The translations under genes and the position numbers were made by a program. A stretch of DNA of 64,000 nt from Streptomyces koelreuteriae. Lineage in GTDB: Bacteria > Actinomycetota > Actinomycetes > Streptomycetales > Streptomycetaceae. The notes beneath the pieces were generated by a model. That model did no database searches, was not told where the DNA came from, and was given only the letters and a program-made list of their open reading frames with translations. The stretch lies in NCBI RefSeq assembly GCF_018604545.1, contig NZ_CP075896.1, positions 5,456,001 through 5,520,000 of the forward strand, in the 5' to 3' direction. Below, in pieces: positions 7,098 through 14,788 of this stretch; the first letter of the stretch is position 1, and the number at the start of each line of letters is the position of its first letter.

Positions 7098-8999
7098 TTG
7101 GGTGCCACAATTCGAATCCATCAACTAGCCATCAAGACTCGCACCGACCAAGCCGTATTCCCATTTAGCGACCAGGTCACAGTGGTAACTGGGAGCATCG
7201 GCGTCGGGAAAAGCAGCCTCCTTGAGCTACTAAAATTTGGGCTCGGCGCCACGTCCGCTAAACTCATGCCGGCAGTGGAGCAAAATGTTACCGCGGTTGA
7301 GGTGCAGGTAACCCTCGGGAGTCGTCGTTACAGGCTGATCAGAGAAGTAGGTCAAAACACTGTTGACGTGGTCGACCATGCAACAGGTGAATTGATCGGA
7401 CCTTGGTCCACGACCAACCGAAAATACATGCCAAAGGCCAGCCAGGAACTGCTAGCCGCCCTCGGTCTACCTGCTGACCTAAGAATCCCGAGGAAGCGAA
7501 CCAAGCCTACAAGCGAAACGGTGGGAGTAAGTTTCTTTGATCTATATAAATACATTTACCTAGGTCAAAATGACATTGACACACAGGTTGTAGGGCATGC
7601 CAACTCTCACCTCGACCTCAAGCGTCGGGCAGTCTTTGAGCTGGTCTACGGATTGAATTCTCCGGAGCTAATCGATCTGGCGATCCTGAAAGGGAAATGG
7701 GCTGATAGGGCTGCTCAGCTCAAGTCAAGGGCGGAGGCTATCAAGGACTTCTTGGCCCAGGCCGACGAACCTGAACTAGAGCAACTCGAGCAACTAGAGC
7801 AGGACACTAGGCGGGCACTGGAAGAAGCAACTTCCCTGCTCGATAACGTGCGTAACGAGAGCGGCGCGGTCCTGGAAGCCCAGCGAAGCACACGACAGCG
7901 CGTAAGCCAGCTCAGAGGCCAGTTGGGCGAGCTAATCGCGGTACGCGATGCCACTGCCGCTGATGTTCGCAAGAGCGGATCATTGATGGCACAACTACGT
8001 CTCGATCAGCAGGCATTGCAACGGGCTGATGTCGCACATCGGGCGCTGAGTGGACTCGAATTCGCGTCATGTCCCCGATGCCTGCAAGATGTTAGGGATC
8101 GCGAGGTTGCGAGCGGGCACTGTCTGCTGTGCACGCAGCCTGAGGAAGCTTCAAGTGAATTCGACAGCGGAGAGCTAAAACGGCTTGCAGCGCAGATCAG
8201 TGAGACCCAGTCGCTACTGAAGGAGGATGAGGAATCTCTAGAACTCCAGCAGGCCAAAGTACGGCAGGTCGAGGAAGATCTGGCTGAATTGACGATGGAG
8301 CTGGAGCGCACTGCCTCAGTATTAATTAGCCCGCAACTTGAAGAGGTTCAAGGGCTGGCCATGGAAATTGCACGCTATGAAGCCCAACTTGAAAAGATTG
8401 AATCTTCTGCGGCACGCTGGAGTAACTATCAGAGTTCGGTTGATGCGGCGAGCGATGCCGAGGAGGAGGCAACCCGGGTAGCTCGGCAAGAAGCGGCACT
8501 TCAAGAAGACCTGTCTAGCAATCAGTCACGGATCAATGATCTTTCGCTCGTATTCAATGAAATCGTTGGCGCACTACAGCTTCCTTGGTATATGAGCGCC
8601 AAGATTGACGAGGCCACATACCTACCCATTGTTAACGGTGCGAAGTTCGACGACCTGTCAGTGGGTGGCGCCCGAAAGACGATCGTCAACCTTGCCTATC
8701 ACCTAGCAAACCTGAAATATGGGCTCTCTCACGCAGATACCCTCTATCCAACCCTATTGATCATCGATAGCCCTCGGAAAAATATTGGGCAGACTACAGA
8801 TGATTCAATTGTTGGTGAGAAGGTGTACGAGTACATCATGCATCTCCGGGCGGAGTTTGAGGGATCATTCCAAATGATCATCGCTGACAATGATGTCCCT
8901 ACGGGAACCCCAGAGGGATACGCCGAATTGCACTTCACCTACGACGCACCGTTGGTTCCGGGTGTCAGTCATCCAGGTGAAGGAGTGGAAACAGTCTGA
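7098..8999 (+). CDS. SMC/Rad50-like ABC ATPase of an ABC three-component system
   Basis: A 633-aa protein. Walker A TGSIGVGKSS (31-40), signature-like SVGGARKT (521-528) and Walker B LLIIDSPR (553-560) form a split ABC head. Between them are two coiled coils (about 200-315 and 355-480) around CPRC (325-328) and CLLC (342-345), a zinc-hook-like tip. Start is TTG at 7098, overlapping the upstream TAA, with GGAGG 8 bases before. Family knowledge: such ATPases sense or handle nucleic acid and control the effector encoded first in the operon. Codon use includes AT-rich codons unlike the host. Confidence 0.9.
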   Translation: MGATIRIHQLAIKTRTDQAVFPFSDQVTVVTGSIGVGKSSLLELLKFGLGATSAKLMPAVEQNVTAVEVQVTLGSRRYRLIREVGQNTVDVVDHATGELIGPWSTTNRKYMPKASQELLAALGLPADLRIPRKRTKPTSETVGVSFFDLYKYIYLGQNDIDTQVVGHANSHLDLKRRAVFELVYGLNSPELIDLAILKGKWADRAAQLKSRAEAIKDFLAQADEPELEQLEQLEQDTRRALEEATSLLDNVRNESGAVLEAQRSTRQRVSQLRGQLGELIAVRDATAADVRKSGSLMAQLRLDQQALQRADVAHRALSGLEFASCPRCLQDVRDREVASGHCLLCTQPEEASSEFDSGELKRLAAQISETQSLLKEDEESLELQQAKVRQVEEDLAELTMELERTASVLISPQLEEVQGLAMEIARYEAQLEKIESSAARWSNYQSSVDAASDAEEEATRVARQEAALQEDLSSNQSRINDLSLVFNEIVGALQLPWYMSAKIDEATYLPIVNGAKFDDLSVGGARKTIVNLAYHLANLKYGLSHADTLYPTLLIIDSPRKNIGQTTDDSIVGEKVYEYIMHLRAEFEGSFQMIIADNDVPTGTPEGYAELHFTYDAPLVPGVSHPGEGVETV

Positions 9000-9299
9000 T
9001 CAGGAGTTCTCCTGTTCGCGAGGCCCGAGCGGTGCGGCCGGCCCGCAGACGCGAGCGCGGCAGGAGAGCTGGCTTGGTCACCACTGGCAGAAGGCGACAG
9101 ATGCGTCGTCTCCTGCCTTGTAGCGTGGCCACCGGCGCCCAGTGGGATCCGTTTGCTTCAACCTTGCGGACATGAGCCCGGTGATGACGCAATCCAGGAA
9201 AGAGCGCCATCAGCTTGGGAAGCTGCGGGCACTTGAGGCGACTTGGGACGCTGACCTGTGCGAACGGCCATGGCACGGCCCCGTTGAGCTTGACTGCGT
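9000..9299. other. Non-coding stretch
   Basis: No gene is supported. Open frames here lack ribosome binding sites and codon bias. A short hairpin (CAGCTTGGGAAGCTG) is present near 9210. Confidence 0.35.
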
Positions 9300-9962
9300 T
9301 CACCGTGATTCCCCGCTGTTCCCCGCCCGATCTGGTGCGCTTGTGGTGCGGGCTTGAGAGGCTGAGCGGTCGCGCTCAGCCCACACGCGACTCTGGGGAG
9401 GCCTCCGAGGTGCCACAACCTGTCCGCGAACCTTCATCCAAAACCGGAGCTGCGCCTGAGAACTCGCGAGTCCTAGTTCAAGCTCGACGTAGGCGTTCCT
9501 TGCTCTGCTGAGGGCTGTGATCGCCTCACCGATGAGATCGGGTTGCCAGGCATCACGTAGAGCCTTCTGACTCTCAGGAGGCGCCATCAGGCGTTCTAGC
9601 GCTTCGATGGCCTCATTCACCGACGCCTCACGTGCGAAGGGCGGAAGCGCCGCTACCTCAACACGCGCCCGCCCGATTGGATCAAGAATGGGAAGAATGA
9701 ATGTCTCTCTCGCGTCGTAGTCGGTGACATCGAAGTCCGCTGAACGAACCACGTACCGATTCGCAGCGTCGGCGGCTTGGATCAATTGATCAAGAGCAGT
9801 TGCGAACCGTGCTTCGTTGAGCTTGGCGATCTCTAGTCGGGCCTCCCATCTGATGCGATCACGCGCAACGCCGCGTTGTGTCCAGCGCGTCACGCCACCA
9901 ACGATCAGTGCAGCCCCACTAGTGAACAAGGGGCCGGCAACAGAGATGGAAGAGAGGTCCAT
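9300..9962 (-). CDS. Single-pass membrane-anchored hypothetical protein
   Basis: A 220-aa protein with ATG at 9960-9962. There is one N-terminal membrane segment (ISVAGPLFTSGAALIVGGV, residues 6-24) followed by a basic stop-transfer stretch. A long helical cytoplasmic domain follows (RIRWEARLEIAKLNEARFATAL..., AITALSRARNAYVELELGLA). No catalytic motif is seen. The build, one TM plus a coiled helical domain, recalls the larger protein at 11977-12834. It lies downstream of the ABC-3C cassette on the opposite strand. Function unknown. Confidence 0.65.
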   Translation of the reverse strand: MDLSSISVAGPLFTSGAALIVGGVTRWTQRGVARDRIRWEARLEIAKLNEARFATALDQLIQAADAANRYVVRSADFDVTDYDARETFILPILDPIGRARVEVAALPPFAREASVNEAIEALERLMAPPESQKALRDAWQPDLIGEAITALSRARNAYVELELGLASSQAQLRFWMKVRGQVVAPRRPPQSRVWAERDRSASQARTTSAPDRAGNSGESR

Positions 9963-10043
9963 CGAAGCATCATGACGGAGCATCCCGTCGTGCGGGATCG
10001 TTACCGTGCACCACAAGACGGCACATCGAGGGCCCGCAAGTGC

Positions 10044-10055
10044 GCTCGCGGGCCC
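10044..10055. other. Hairpin at the 3' side of a palindromic terminator-like structure
   Basis: The stretch around 10028-10057 folds as GAGGGCCCGC, about ten loop bases, then GCGGGCCCTC: a perfect 10-bp stem. No convincing gene ends directly before it on either strand, so it may be an orphan or bidirectional terminator. Confidence 0.45.
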
Positions 10056-10261
10056 TCTGCTCTGGTTGAGTGGTGAAGGTCTTGGAAGACGGACCTCTTC
10101 GTCCCGGAGCAACTTGGGTGGGGCTTCTACCTTGGGCGGTCGTGCCCCCGACCTGCTCTGACGGTCTGCAGACGTCCGTGTTCGTCCGCCGCTGTTCGTC
10201 GGCGTTGTCACGCAGTTAGACACTCACCCTGGCGACTTGGGCTGCGGCATGGCTGCACTCG

Positions 10262-10639
10262 TCAGCTCTGCAAGTGGCTGGCCCATGCGACCTTGATCTG
10301 CTCGCCCTGCTCGGCAGTGATGATGCCAGCTTCCATCGCCACGGCCACGAGATCGGTGCCGGCCGCGAGCTTGAGGGCGCTGAAGGCATCGTTCATGCGA
10401 TCGGCGTTTCTGGGTGTTCCAACGTGCCCAGGTTCCAAGTCACCTGGGAGGAAGTTCGCGACCTCTCCGTCGTGGCTCTCAAAGGCAGCTTCGTCCATCC
10501 TCACATGGACCCGTTTGGTACCGATGGTGACGACGGTTCCGTGTGACCCATGGTGGTACAGGGGCCTGTCGCTTGGCGCTTTGACCGTGACCTTGTCTCC
10601 GACCTTGAAGCTACTCAGGGTCCTTCCGCTGCCGAGCAT
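10262..10639 (-). CDS. Hypothetical protein with N-terminal SH3/KOW-like barrel
   Basis: A 125-aa protein. ATG at 10637-10639 is preceded by GGGGGGA. Residues 9-70 (FKVGDKVTVKAPSDRPLYHHG, then GTVVTIGTKRVHVRMD) look like a small beta-barrel of the KOW/SH3 kind. The C-terminal half is helical (MEAGIITAEQGEQIKVAW). No enzymatic motif. It stands alone within the AICE cargo. Function unknown. Confidence 0.65.
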   Translation of the reverse strand: MLGSGRTLSSFKVGDKVTVKAPSDRPLYHHGSHGTVVTIGTKRVHVRMDEAAFESHDGEVANFLPGDLEPGHVGTPRNADRMNDAFSALKLAAGTDLVAVAMEAGIITAEQGEQIKVAWASHLQS

Positions 10640-11344
10640 GCGCGTCCCCCCTCTAGGACATGTGGATCAAGAAGCACTTCATACCGTCCCTCTGCCCTAC
10701 TTGTACACCTCGCTCTGCCGCCGCGTGGACGAGGGACCAGTCCGCCAACTTCCGCCCGCCATGGAGGAGGTACAGAAGCACCGCTTTAGGAGTTCGATCT
10801 TCCCTCGGCGTAAACAGGGCTCGTCTCGTAAACCGGCGTCGTCCAGGGCCGCCGTGCGCTGCTGTCGTTCAGGGTTGTTGATGTCAGCGTTGGATGTCAC
10901 CGAAGCACCTCGAGCACCGGACAAGCACAGACGTACGGTTCGGTGCCCTCGACGAACGGCATCTAAGCCCAGGCACCTGACGTGCCCACCGCACGCCTTA
11001 CAGGACGCCCTTTAGGCCTGGGCAGGTCATGGCATGCGCGTACCTCTTGTGGGTGACCGACGGGAACTGACGCAAAGTCACGGACGTCTCCCGAGCAGCC
11101 GGATGAGGCGCTACCGTGCTTCTGAGCCCTGCCGACGGGGAGGGCTGGCGTCTCGCTGCAAGCAGCTGGGCGAGGCAACTTATGGAGGCGTGTGGTTACG
11201 CCTCGTGGAGTTATTGGCTTGCAGGCGGGGGGAGGTAAACGCCATGCGGGACCCTCCGTGACCTGGTCAGAGTAGCCAGATCCGCGCTCTCCGTGAAAAG
11301 GCCGAAGTGCTTATATTAACCCTAGGGGCTTTCACCTTATTCCA
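10640..11344. other. Long region without a supported gene
   Basis: Several frames remain open here only because of base composition; none has a ribosome binding site and consistent codon bias. The sequence may hold decayed genes, but no family could be recognised. Confidence 0.35.
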
Positions 11345-11371
11345 GGGACCTACAGGCGCCAGTTAGGTCCC
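11345..11371 (+). terminator. Terminator-like hairpin
   Basis: Stem GGGACCTA / TAGGTCCC (8 bp) around CAGGCGCCAGT, followed by GTTCTTTGG. It separates the gene-free stretch from the upstream region of the small membrane gene at 11615. Confidence 0.5.
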
Positions 11372-11614
11372 GTTCTTTGGTATTGGTGGAGTCGTGGTTG
11401 AAGCCCGGCTGGATGATTCCCTTCCCTGAATACATTGTTGTTAGGTGTCGGCAACTTCCCTGCGGACAGAATGCGTCAGCTCGGATCTTCTATTTTTAGT
11501 TCGCACTGTCGCGGTGCCGTGTGCATGCAAATCGGAGGCTTCTTCATGCATTCGAAAATTTACATTGCCTCCCGAAAAGGGTGATAACCGTGAACTTTCT
11601 AAGGAGCAATCGCT
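11372..11614. other. Upstream region of the small membrane protein gene
   Basis: About 240 bases without an open frame of note. It is more AT-rich than its surroundings, especially 11540-11600, and probably holds the promoter of the gene at 11615. No exact promoter is assigned. Confidence 0.35.
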
Positions 11615-11842
11615 ATGAACCCCACATCCCTCTACGAACGTAGCAAGACCGCGTTTCTGGCCGTTATGAACCTGCTCTGGGTCACTATCTCAGTCGGCTT
11701 GGCGTCAGGCTGGGGCGCAAGTATGGCAGGCAAGGAATGGACTGACGCCGTCGGCGTGGCATTTACGGCGTCTACAGCAGTAGGCATGCTGCTGACTGGC
11801 GTTGCCAGCCTGATCTACGTCATCAGGCAGCATCGCCCGTAA
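11615..11842 (+). CDS. Small two-helix membrane protein
   Basis: A 75-aa protein with a strong ribosome binding site (AAGGAGCAATCGCT before ATG). Two hydrophobic segments (FLAVMNLLWVTISVGLASGW, residues 14-33; AFTASTAVGMLLTGVASLIYVI, about 49-70) separated by a polar loop, and a basic C-terminus. No family is recognised. It is monocistronic, followed by its own terminator. It could be a small integral regulator or a holin-like protein, but nothing in the sequence proves either. Confidence 0.7.
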   Translation: MNPTSLYERSKTAFLAVMNLLWVTISVGLASGWGASMAGKEWTDAVGVAFTASTAVGMLLTGVASLIYVIRQHRP

Positions 11843-11892
11843 TCCTCCCTGTTAGGTGCGCACCTACATACTCATAACGCCAGTGAGGATGG

Positions 11893-11922
11893 GCCCCGAG
11901 GCGGACGCGCCTCGGGGCTTCT
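11893..11922 (+). terminator. Rho-independent terminator
   Basis: GCCCCGAGGC / GCCTCGGGGC 10-bp stem with a GGACGC loop, followed by TTCTTC. It ends the transcript of the small membrane protein gene. Confidence 0.8.
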
Positions 11923-11976
11923 TCATGCGCACGAAGACACGGAGAGAAACCAGTCCGGCCGGCCCCACGCCTGCGG

Positions 11977-12834
11977 TCATGTAGCGATGCGCTCGACCTC
12001 GCTGAGGTTTCGCATGATCTCAAGCAGGGCAACGACGACCTCATGGGTTGCGTCTGCGTCCCTCCGCAGTGTCGCGATTGACTTCTCAAACTGCGAAGTC
12101 GGCGGGCCGGGGATGTCTGGCTCCAGTGGGTCGAACACCTGACGCGTACGACGGAGCTTGCGCATTGGCACAGCACTCAAGTTAGCGAGTTGCTTGCCGG
12201 ACTTTCGTAGATCCGTGTACGCGTCCGGCCTCATCCACTGCCCTCCCACCTCTTCCAGGCGAGGTCGCACGTCGCGATCGAGTCGTTCCCAGTCCTGAGC
12301 TACTTGATCAAGCCAAGCTTGTTGCGCCTCGCCACTTAGCGAGAATGCCTGCTGGATTGCGGTCTCTCTGGCATCGAAGAACCGAGCGATCGCGCTGACA
12401 TACGCCCGCCGCTGCGGATCCGTCGAGGGTAGGCCCGTGTTGAGCCGCTGGCGAAGCTTGGCGTTCTCAGTGCGCAGCCGGATGAGATCAGTCATGGCTT
12501 GCTGCGGATTCGAGTGGGCGAATCCTTTGAGGCTGGTCGCTCGAAAAAGTCGCGCGGCCTCCAGGCCGCGACGAATGGCTGCCCTTCGGTTCGCGGCATC
12601 GGCCTGCATCGATCCCAGGTGTGAGAGAACGACCAAGGCGAAAGGAACACCAAGAAGTAGCCCAGTGAAACTCGACAGGAGGTTGGTCAGGAACGCGCGG
12701 TTGTCCCACCAATGGTGTGCGTCGCCGTAGAGCCCGAGAAGGAGCGCCGTGAGCCAGGCGGGTACAGCCACGTAGACCACCCACCGAATAGCCGGGGGCG
12801 TGTCCTTCCACCATTCCCGGACTCTGCCACTCAC
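11977..12834 (-). CDS. Two-pass membrane hypothetical protein with helical cytoplasmic domain
   Basis: A protein of about 285 aa. GTG at 12834 was chosen for GAGGGG eight to nine bases upstream; a GTG at 12882 has no such site. Two membrane helices near the N-terminus (WVVYVAVPAWLTALLLGLYG and LLSSFTGLLLGVPFALVVL) are followed by about 200 charged helical residues (AQQAWLDQVAQDWERLDRDV...). No catalytic motif. It is a plausible membrane sensor or anchor in the AICE cargo, but its function is unknown. Confidence 0.65.
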   Translation of the reverse strand: MSGRVREWWKDTPPAIRWVVYVAVPAWLTALLLGLYGDAHHWWDNRAFLTNLLSSFTGLLLGVPFALVVLSHLGSMQADAANRRAAIRRGLEAARLFRATSLKGFAHSNPQQAMTDLIRLRTENAKLRQRLNTGLPSTDPQRRAYVSAIARFFDARETAIQQAFSLSGEAQQAWLDQVAQDWERLDRDVRPRLEEVGGQWMRPDAYTDLRKSGKQLANLSAVPMRKLRRTRQVFDPLEPDIPGPPTSQFEKSIATLRRDADATHEVVVALLEIMRNLSEVERIAT

Positions 12835-12999
12835 AGAGAGCACCCCCTCGATGCGGTCGCCACGTGACACTACCCCGATCACTAATCACATAGCAGACAT
12901 TGAAGGGGATTGAGCAGGACGCTGCTCGCCGGGCTCTGGCTGACGGCGTGAAGCCCTGCCCGCAGGGCCGACTCGGCCCGAAGATTCGTGATCTGCCCA

Positions 13000-13088
13000 G
13001 GTGGCTGTGGAGCGGTGAGACATCCACGGTCGGTCTTGAAAACGTCGTGGCAGCGATGTCACCGTGGGTTCAAATCCCACCGCCTCCG
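13000..13088 (+). tRNA. Degenerate class II (tRNA-Ser-like) sequence
   Basis: The T arm is perfect (GTGGG TTCAAAT CCCAC), with an acceptor 3' strand GCCTCC. A long variable arm (GTGGC...GTCAC) and a D-arm stem (GTGGA...TCCAC) are present, and CTTGAAA gives a possible TGA (Ser) anticodon near 13037. But the acceptor has a mismatch (GGTGGC against GCCTCC) and the anticodon stem does not pair beyond two bases. It is followed by a terminator. This is either a decayed or divergent element-borne tRNA-Ser, not a confident functional gene. Confidence 0.5.
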
Positions 13089-13109
13089 CGTGGTGAGCAG
13101 TGAGAACGC

Positions 13110-13138
13110 CCCCTGACCAGGTAGATCGGTCAGGGGCC
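13110..13138 (+). terminator. Terminator after the tRNA-like sequence
   Basis: 9-bp stem CCCCTGACC / GGTCAGGGG with a 9-base loop. Hairpins of this type commonly follow Streptomyces tRNA genes, which supports the tRNA origin of the preceding sequence. Confidence 0.7.
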
Positions 13139-13251
13139 GTTGTACTGCGTGCTGTCCGTGAGTTGTCGCCATTCCCCGGTGTTACCCGCTCGATCGGGCA
13201 CGGCTGGGGCACACGCGAAGCATGCTGCGCGGCAGGGCATGCGCGCCGGTG

Positions 13252-13776
13252 TCAGTCTGAAGGTGGTCGTCGACTTCCTCGTCGGGGCTGCCCATCGACG
13301 TGATGCCGATACCAGTCCGTTACCTGTGCGCTCAGCATGGCGAAGTCGGCTCCAAGCTCCATGAGCTTCTCTGCTTGCATCGGGTGCTGATCGATACCGC
13401 CGTCTCGACGGTTGTTCGTCCAGACCTCGCTGTGCTCCGTGTTGATGACGCGTATGCCGTGGACGTACTTGTTGCGCTCCCTGAACGCGGTGCGGCACTT
13501 GCCGGATATCTCGGCCATTTCTCGCGCGGCTTCCTCTGAGACCGCCCCAACGTCCAAGATTCGCTTGATGGCGTCGAGCAAGCCGGAGGCCTGCAGGCCA
13601 GCTGTGACAAGGGTCGCGTACCGTCCCCCGACCGATCGTCGAACCGTCTGATGGAGGAAAAACTCCAGGCTGGCGGCTTGGTGGACCATAAAGCCAAGGG
13701 CTAGATCAAGCTCCTTCTGCTCTGGGTTTGCTTCCCAGAGGCGACGGTATGCGTCAACGTCTCCGCGTTCTGCCAT
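13252..13776 (-). CDS. Hypothetical protein with HEPN-type Rx4H motif
   Basis: A 174-aa all-helical protein with ATG at 13774-13776. Residues 101-106, RNKYVH, match the R-N-x-x-x-H active-site motif of HEPN domains, in the expected context after a helix (CRTAFRERNKYVHGIRV). HEPN proteins are often RNases in toxin or defence systems. An upstream helix (LGFMVHQAASLEFFLHQTV) fits the fold. No antitoxin gene is adjacent. The motif alone is weak evidence; a non-catalytic HEPN relative is possible. Confidence 0.6.
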   Translation of the reverse strand: MAERGDVDAYRRLWEANPEQKELDLALGFMVHQAASLEFFLHQTVRRSVGGRYATLVTAGLQASGLLDAIKRILDVGAVSEEAAREMAEISGKCRTAFRERNKYVHGIRVINTEHSEVWTNNRRDGGIDQHPMQAEKLMELGADFAMLSAQVTDWYRHHVDGQPRRGSRRPPSD

Positions 13777-13892
13777 GGATGGGAGTCTGACGTACACCCA
13801 GTCCTCAGGGCATCGGTTTTGGAGCCTCGTGCTGGCGCTTGGTATGGCGCCCCTCAAGCCCTGCCAGGACCCCTTCACCCACCACTCACCCC

Positions 13893-14044
13893 AGCTCCCA
13901 TCCCGTCTGCCGTCGACCCACACACCGTGGAGCGGGCGTGGTTCCTGGCGTCCAGGTGGAGCGCGCCACTGTACGAACGACCTGGACGCCAGGGGCCGCG
14001 TCTGCTCGGCTCTGCCTGGGTCGATGGCAGACGGGATGGGAGCT
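13893..14044. repeat. Long imperfect inverted repeat
   Basis: 28-bp outer arms at 13893-13920 and 14017-14044 match with one mismatch. Inner arms (CCTGGCGTCCAGGT at 13944-13957 and its complement at 13980-13993) are perfect, and the intervening parts are partly complementary. The whole 152 bp could fold into one cruciform. It lies between cargo and backbone, in a gene-free segment. It may be a replication or transfer site of the AICE, or a small non-autonomous element. Confidence 0.75.
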
Positions 14045-14192
14045 CCCCGCGCACGCCACTACTCCGGCCGGCACTCGCAAGCGGCCCCGCCATCTCGGAG
14101 CCTGAGCGCCCCCGCCGGAGGCATGCTTTGAGAGTTGCCGCGCTCAGCGGCTTTCGACTCATGACCCGGCCTGTTTCACATGCGGGCGCGCG

Positions 14193-14288
14193 TCGGCGCA
14201 GCCCGGGCGGAGCGGGCCGAAGGCAGGAGCGGCGCCCGGAGCGGAGCCGGGAAGCGCGCCCGGCGGAGCGGAGCGCAGCCGGGGCTTG
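14193..14288. repeat. GC-rich GGAGCGG repeat tract
   Basis: GGAGCGG or CGGAGCGG recurs about six times, with variants such as GGCGGAGCGGAGCGCAGCC. It lies directly downstream of the NUDIX gene. The tract cannot be coding in a sensible frame. Comparable repeat tracts act as the clt transfer locus bound by TraB-type ATPases in Streptomyces plasmids; that role here is inference. Confidence 0.5.
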
Positions 14289-14305
14289 ATGGAGTAGAGA
14301 AGGTC

Positions 14306-14758
14306 TTATCCCGCTGGGATTAGGCGCTTGCCGTCGTGGCTTCGTACGTGGGGGCCGTTGCCGTCCAAAGCATCCAAGAGCCTGACTGCGAAGACCTCGG
14401 ACATGCGCTCGCTGACCTCGTCGGGCGTGAGCCAGGAGACTGCCGTGGACTCGCTTGACGTGCGTTCGGTGCCGCCCGAGGGCTTGCAGCGGAAGACCAG
14501 GGCCACGATGCCGCGGGTCAGGTTCTTGTAGACGCCGGTCAGTTCGTCCACCTCGACGTGGATACCCGTTTCCTCCAGGACCTCGCGGGCTACGCCGGCC
14601 TCGGGGGTCTCCTTGAGTTCGAGGATGCCGCCGGGGAGTTGCCAGGTGCCGTTGTCGGCTCGGCGGATCGCCAGGAGGTGGCCGTCCTCGCGCACCACTA
14701 CTCCGGCCACGGATACGGAGTGCAGGGGGGACGGTGACGCTTCCTGTGATTGACTCAT
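14306..14758 (-). CDS. NUDIX hydrolase
   Basis: A 150-aa protein with a complete Nudix box, starting GGILELKETPEAGVAREVLE and ending ETGI. It has the core VSVAGVVVREDGHLLAIRR and VALVFRCKPSGG. The family hydrolyses nucleoside diphosphates linked to another moiety; the substrate is not readable here. It is divergent from the KorSA-like gene, with only 30 bases between the starts. An ACTCATGT half-operator overlaps its start codon, so the regulator probably controls it. NUDIX genes are typical companions of the AICE regulatory region. Confidence 0.9.
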   Translation of the reverse strand: MSQSQEASPSPLHSVSVAGVVVREDGHLLAIRRADNGTWQLPGGILELKETPEAGVAREVLEETGIHVEVDELTGVYKNLTRGIVALVFRCKPSGGTERTSSESTAVSWLTPDEVSERMSEVFAVRLLDALDGNGPHVRSHDGKRLIPAG

Positions 14759-14768
14759 GTAGAGGAGC
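14753..14768. promoter_or_regulatory. KorSA-like operator candidate, autoregulatory site
   Basis: ACTCATGTAGAGGAGC matches the left half of the palindrome at 15657-15672 (ACTCATGTACATGAGT). It lies between the divergent NUDIX and GntR genes. Confidence 0.55.
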
Positions 14769-14788
14769 ATAGGAGGCAGGGAAGGACT

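Noticed and set aside
10293..11015. Plus-strand 240-codon frame in the AICE cargo
   Set aside because: Starts inside the minus-strand gene at 10262 and lacks coding bias; not supported as a gene.
11034..11261. 75-codon frame
   Set aside because: No ribosome binding site, no conserved-looking features.
14193..14288. CRISPR array
   Set aside because: Repeats are short, irregular and without spacers; no cas genes in the window.
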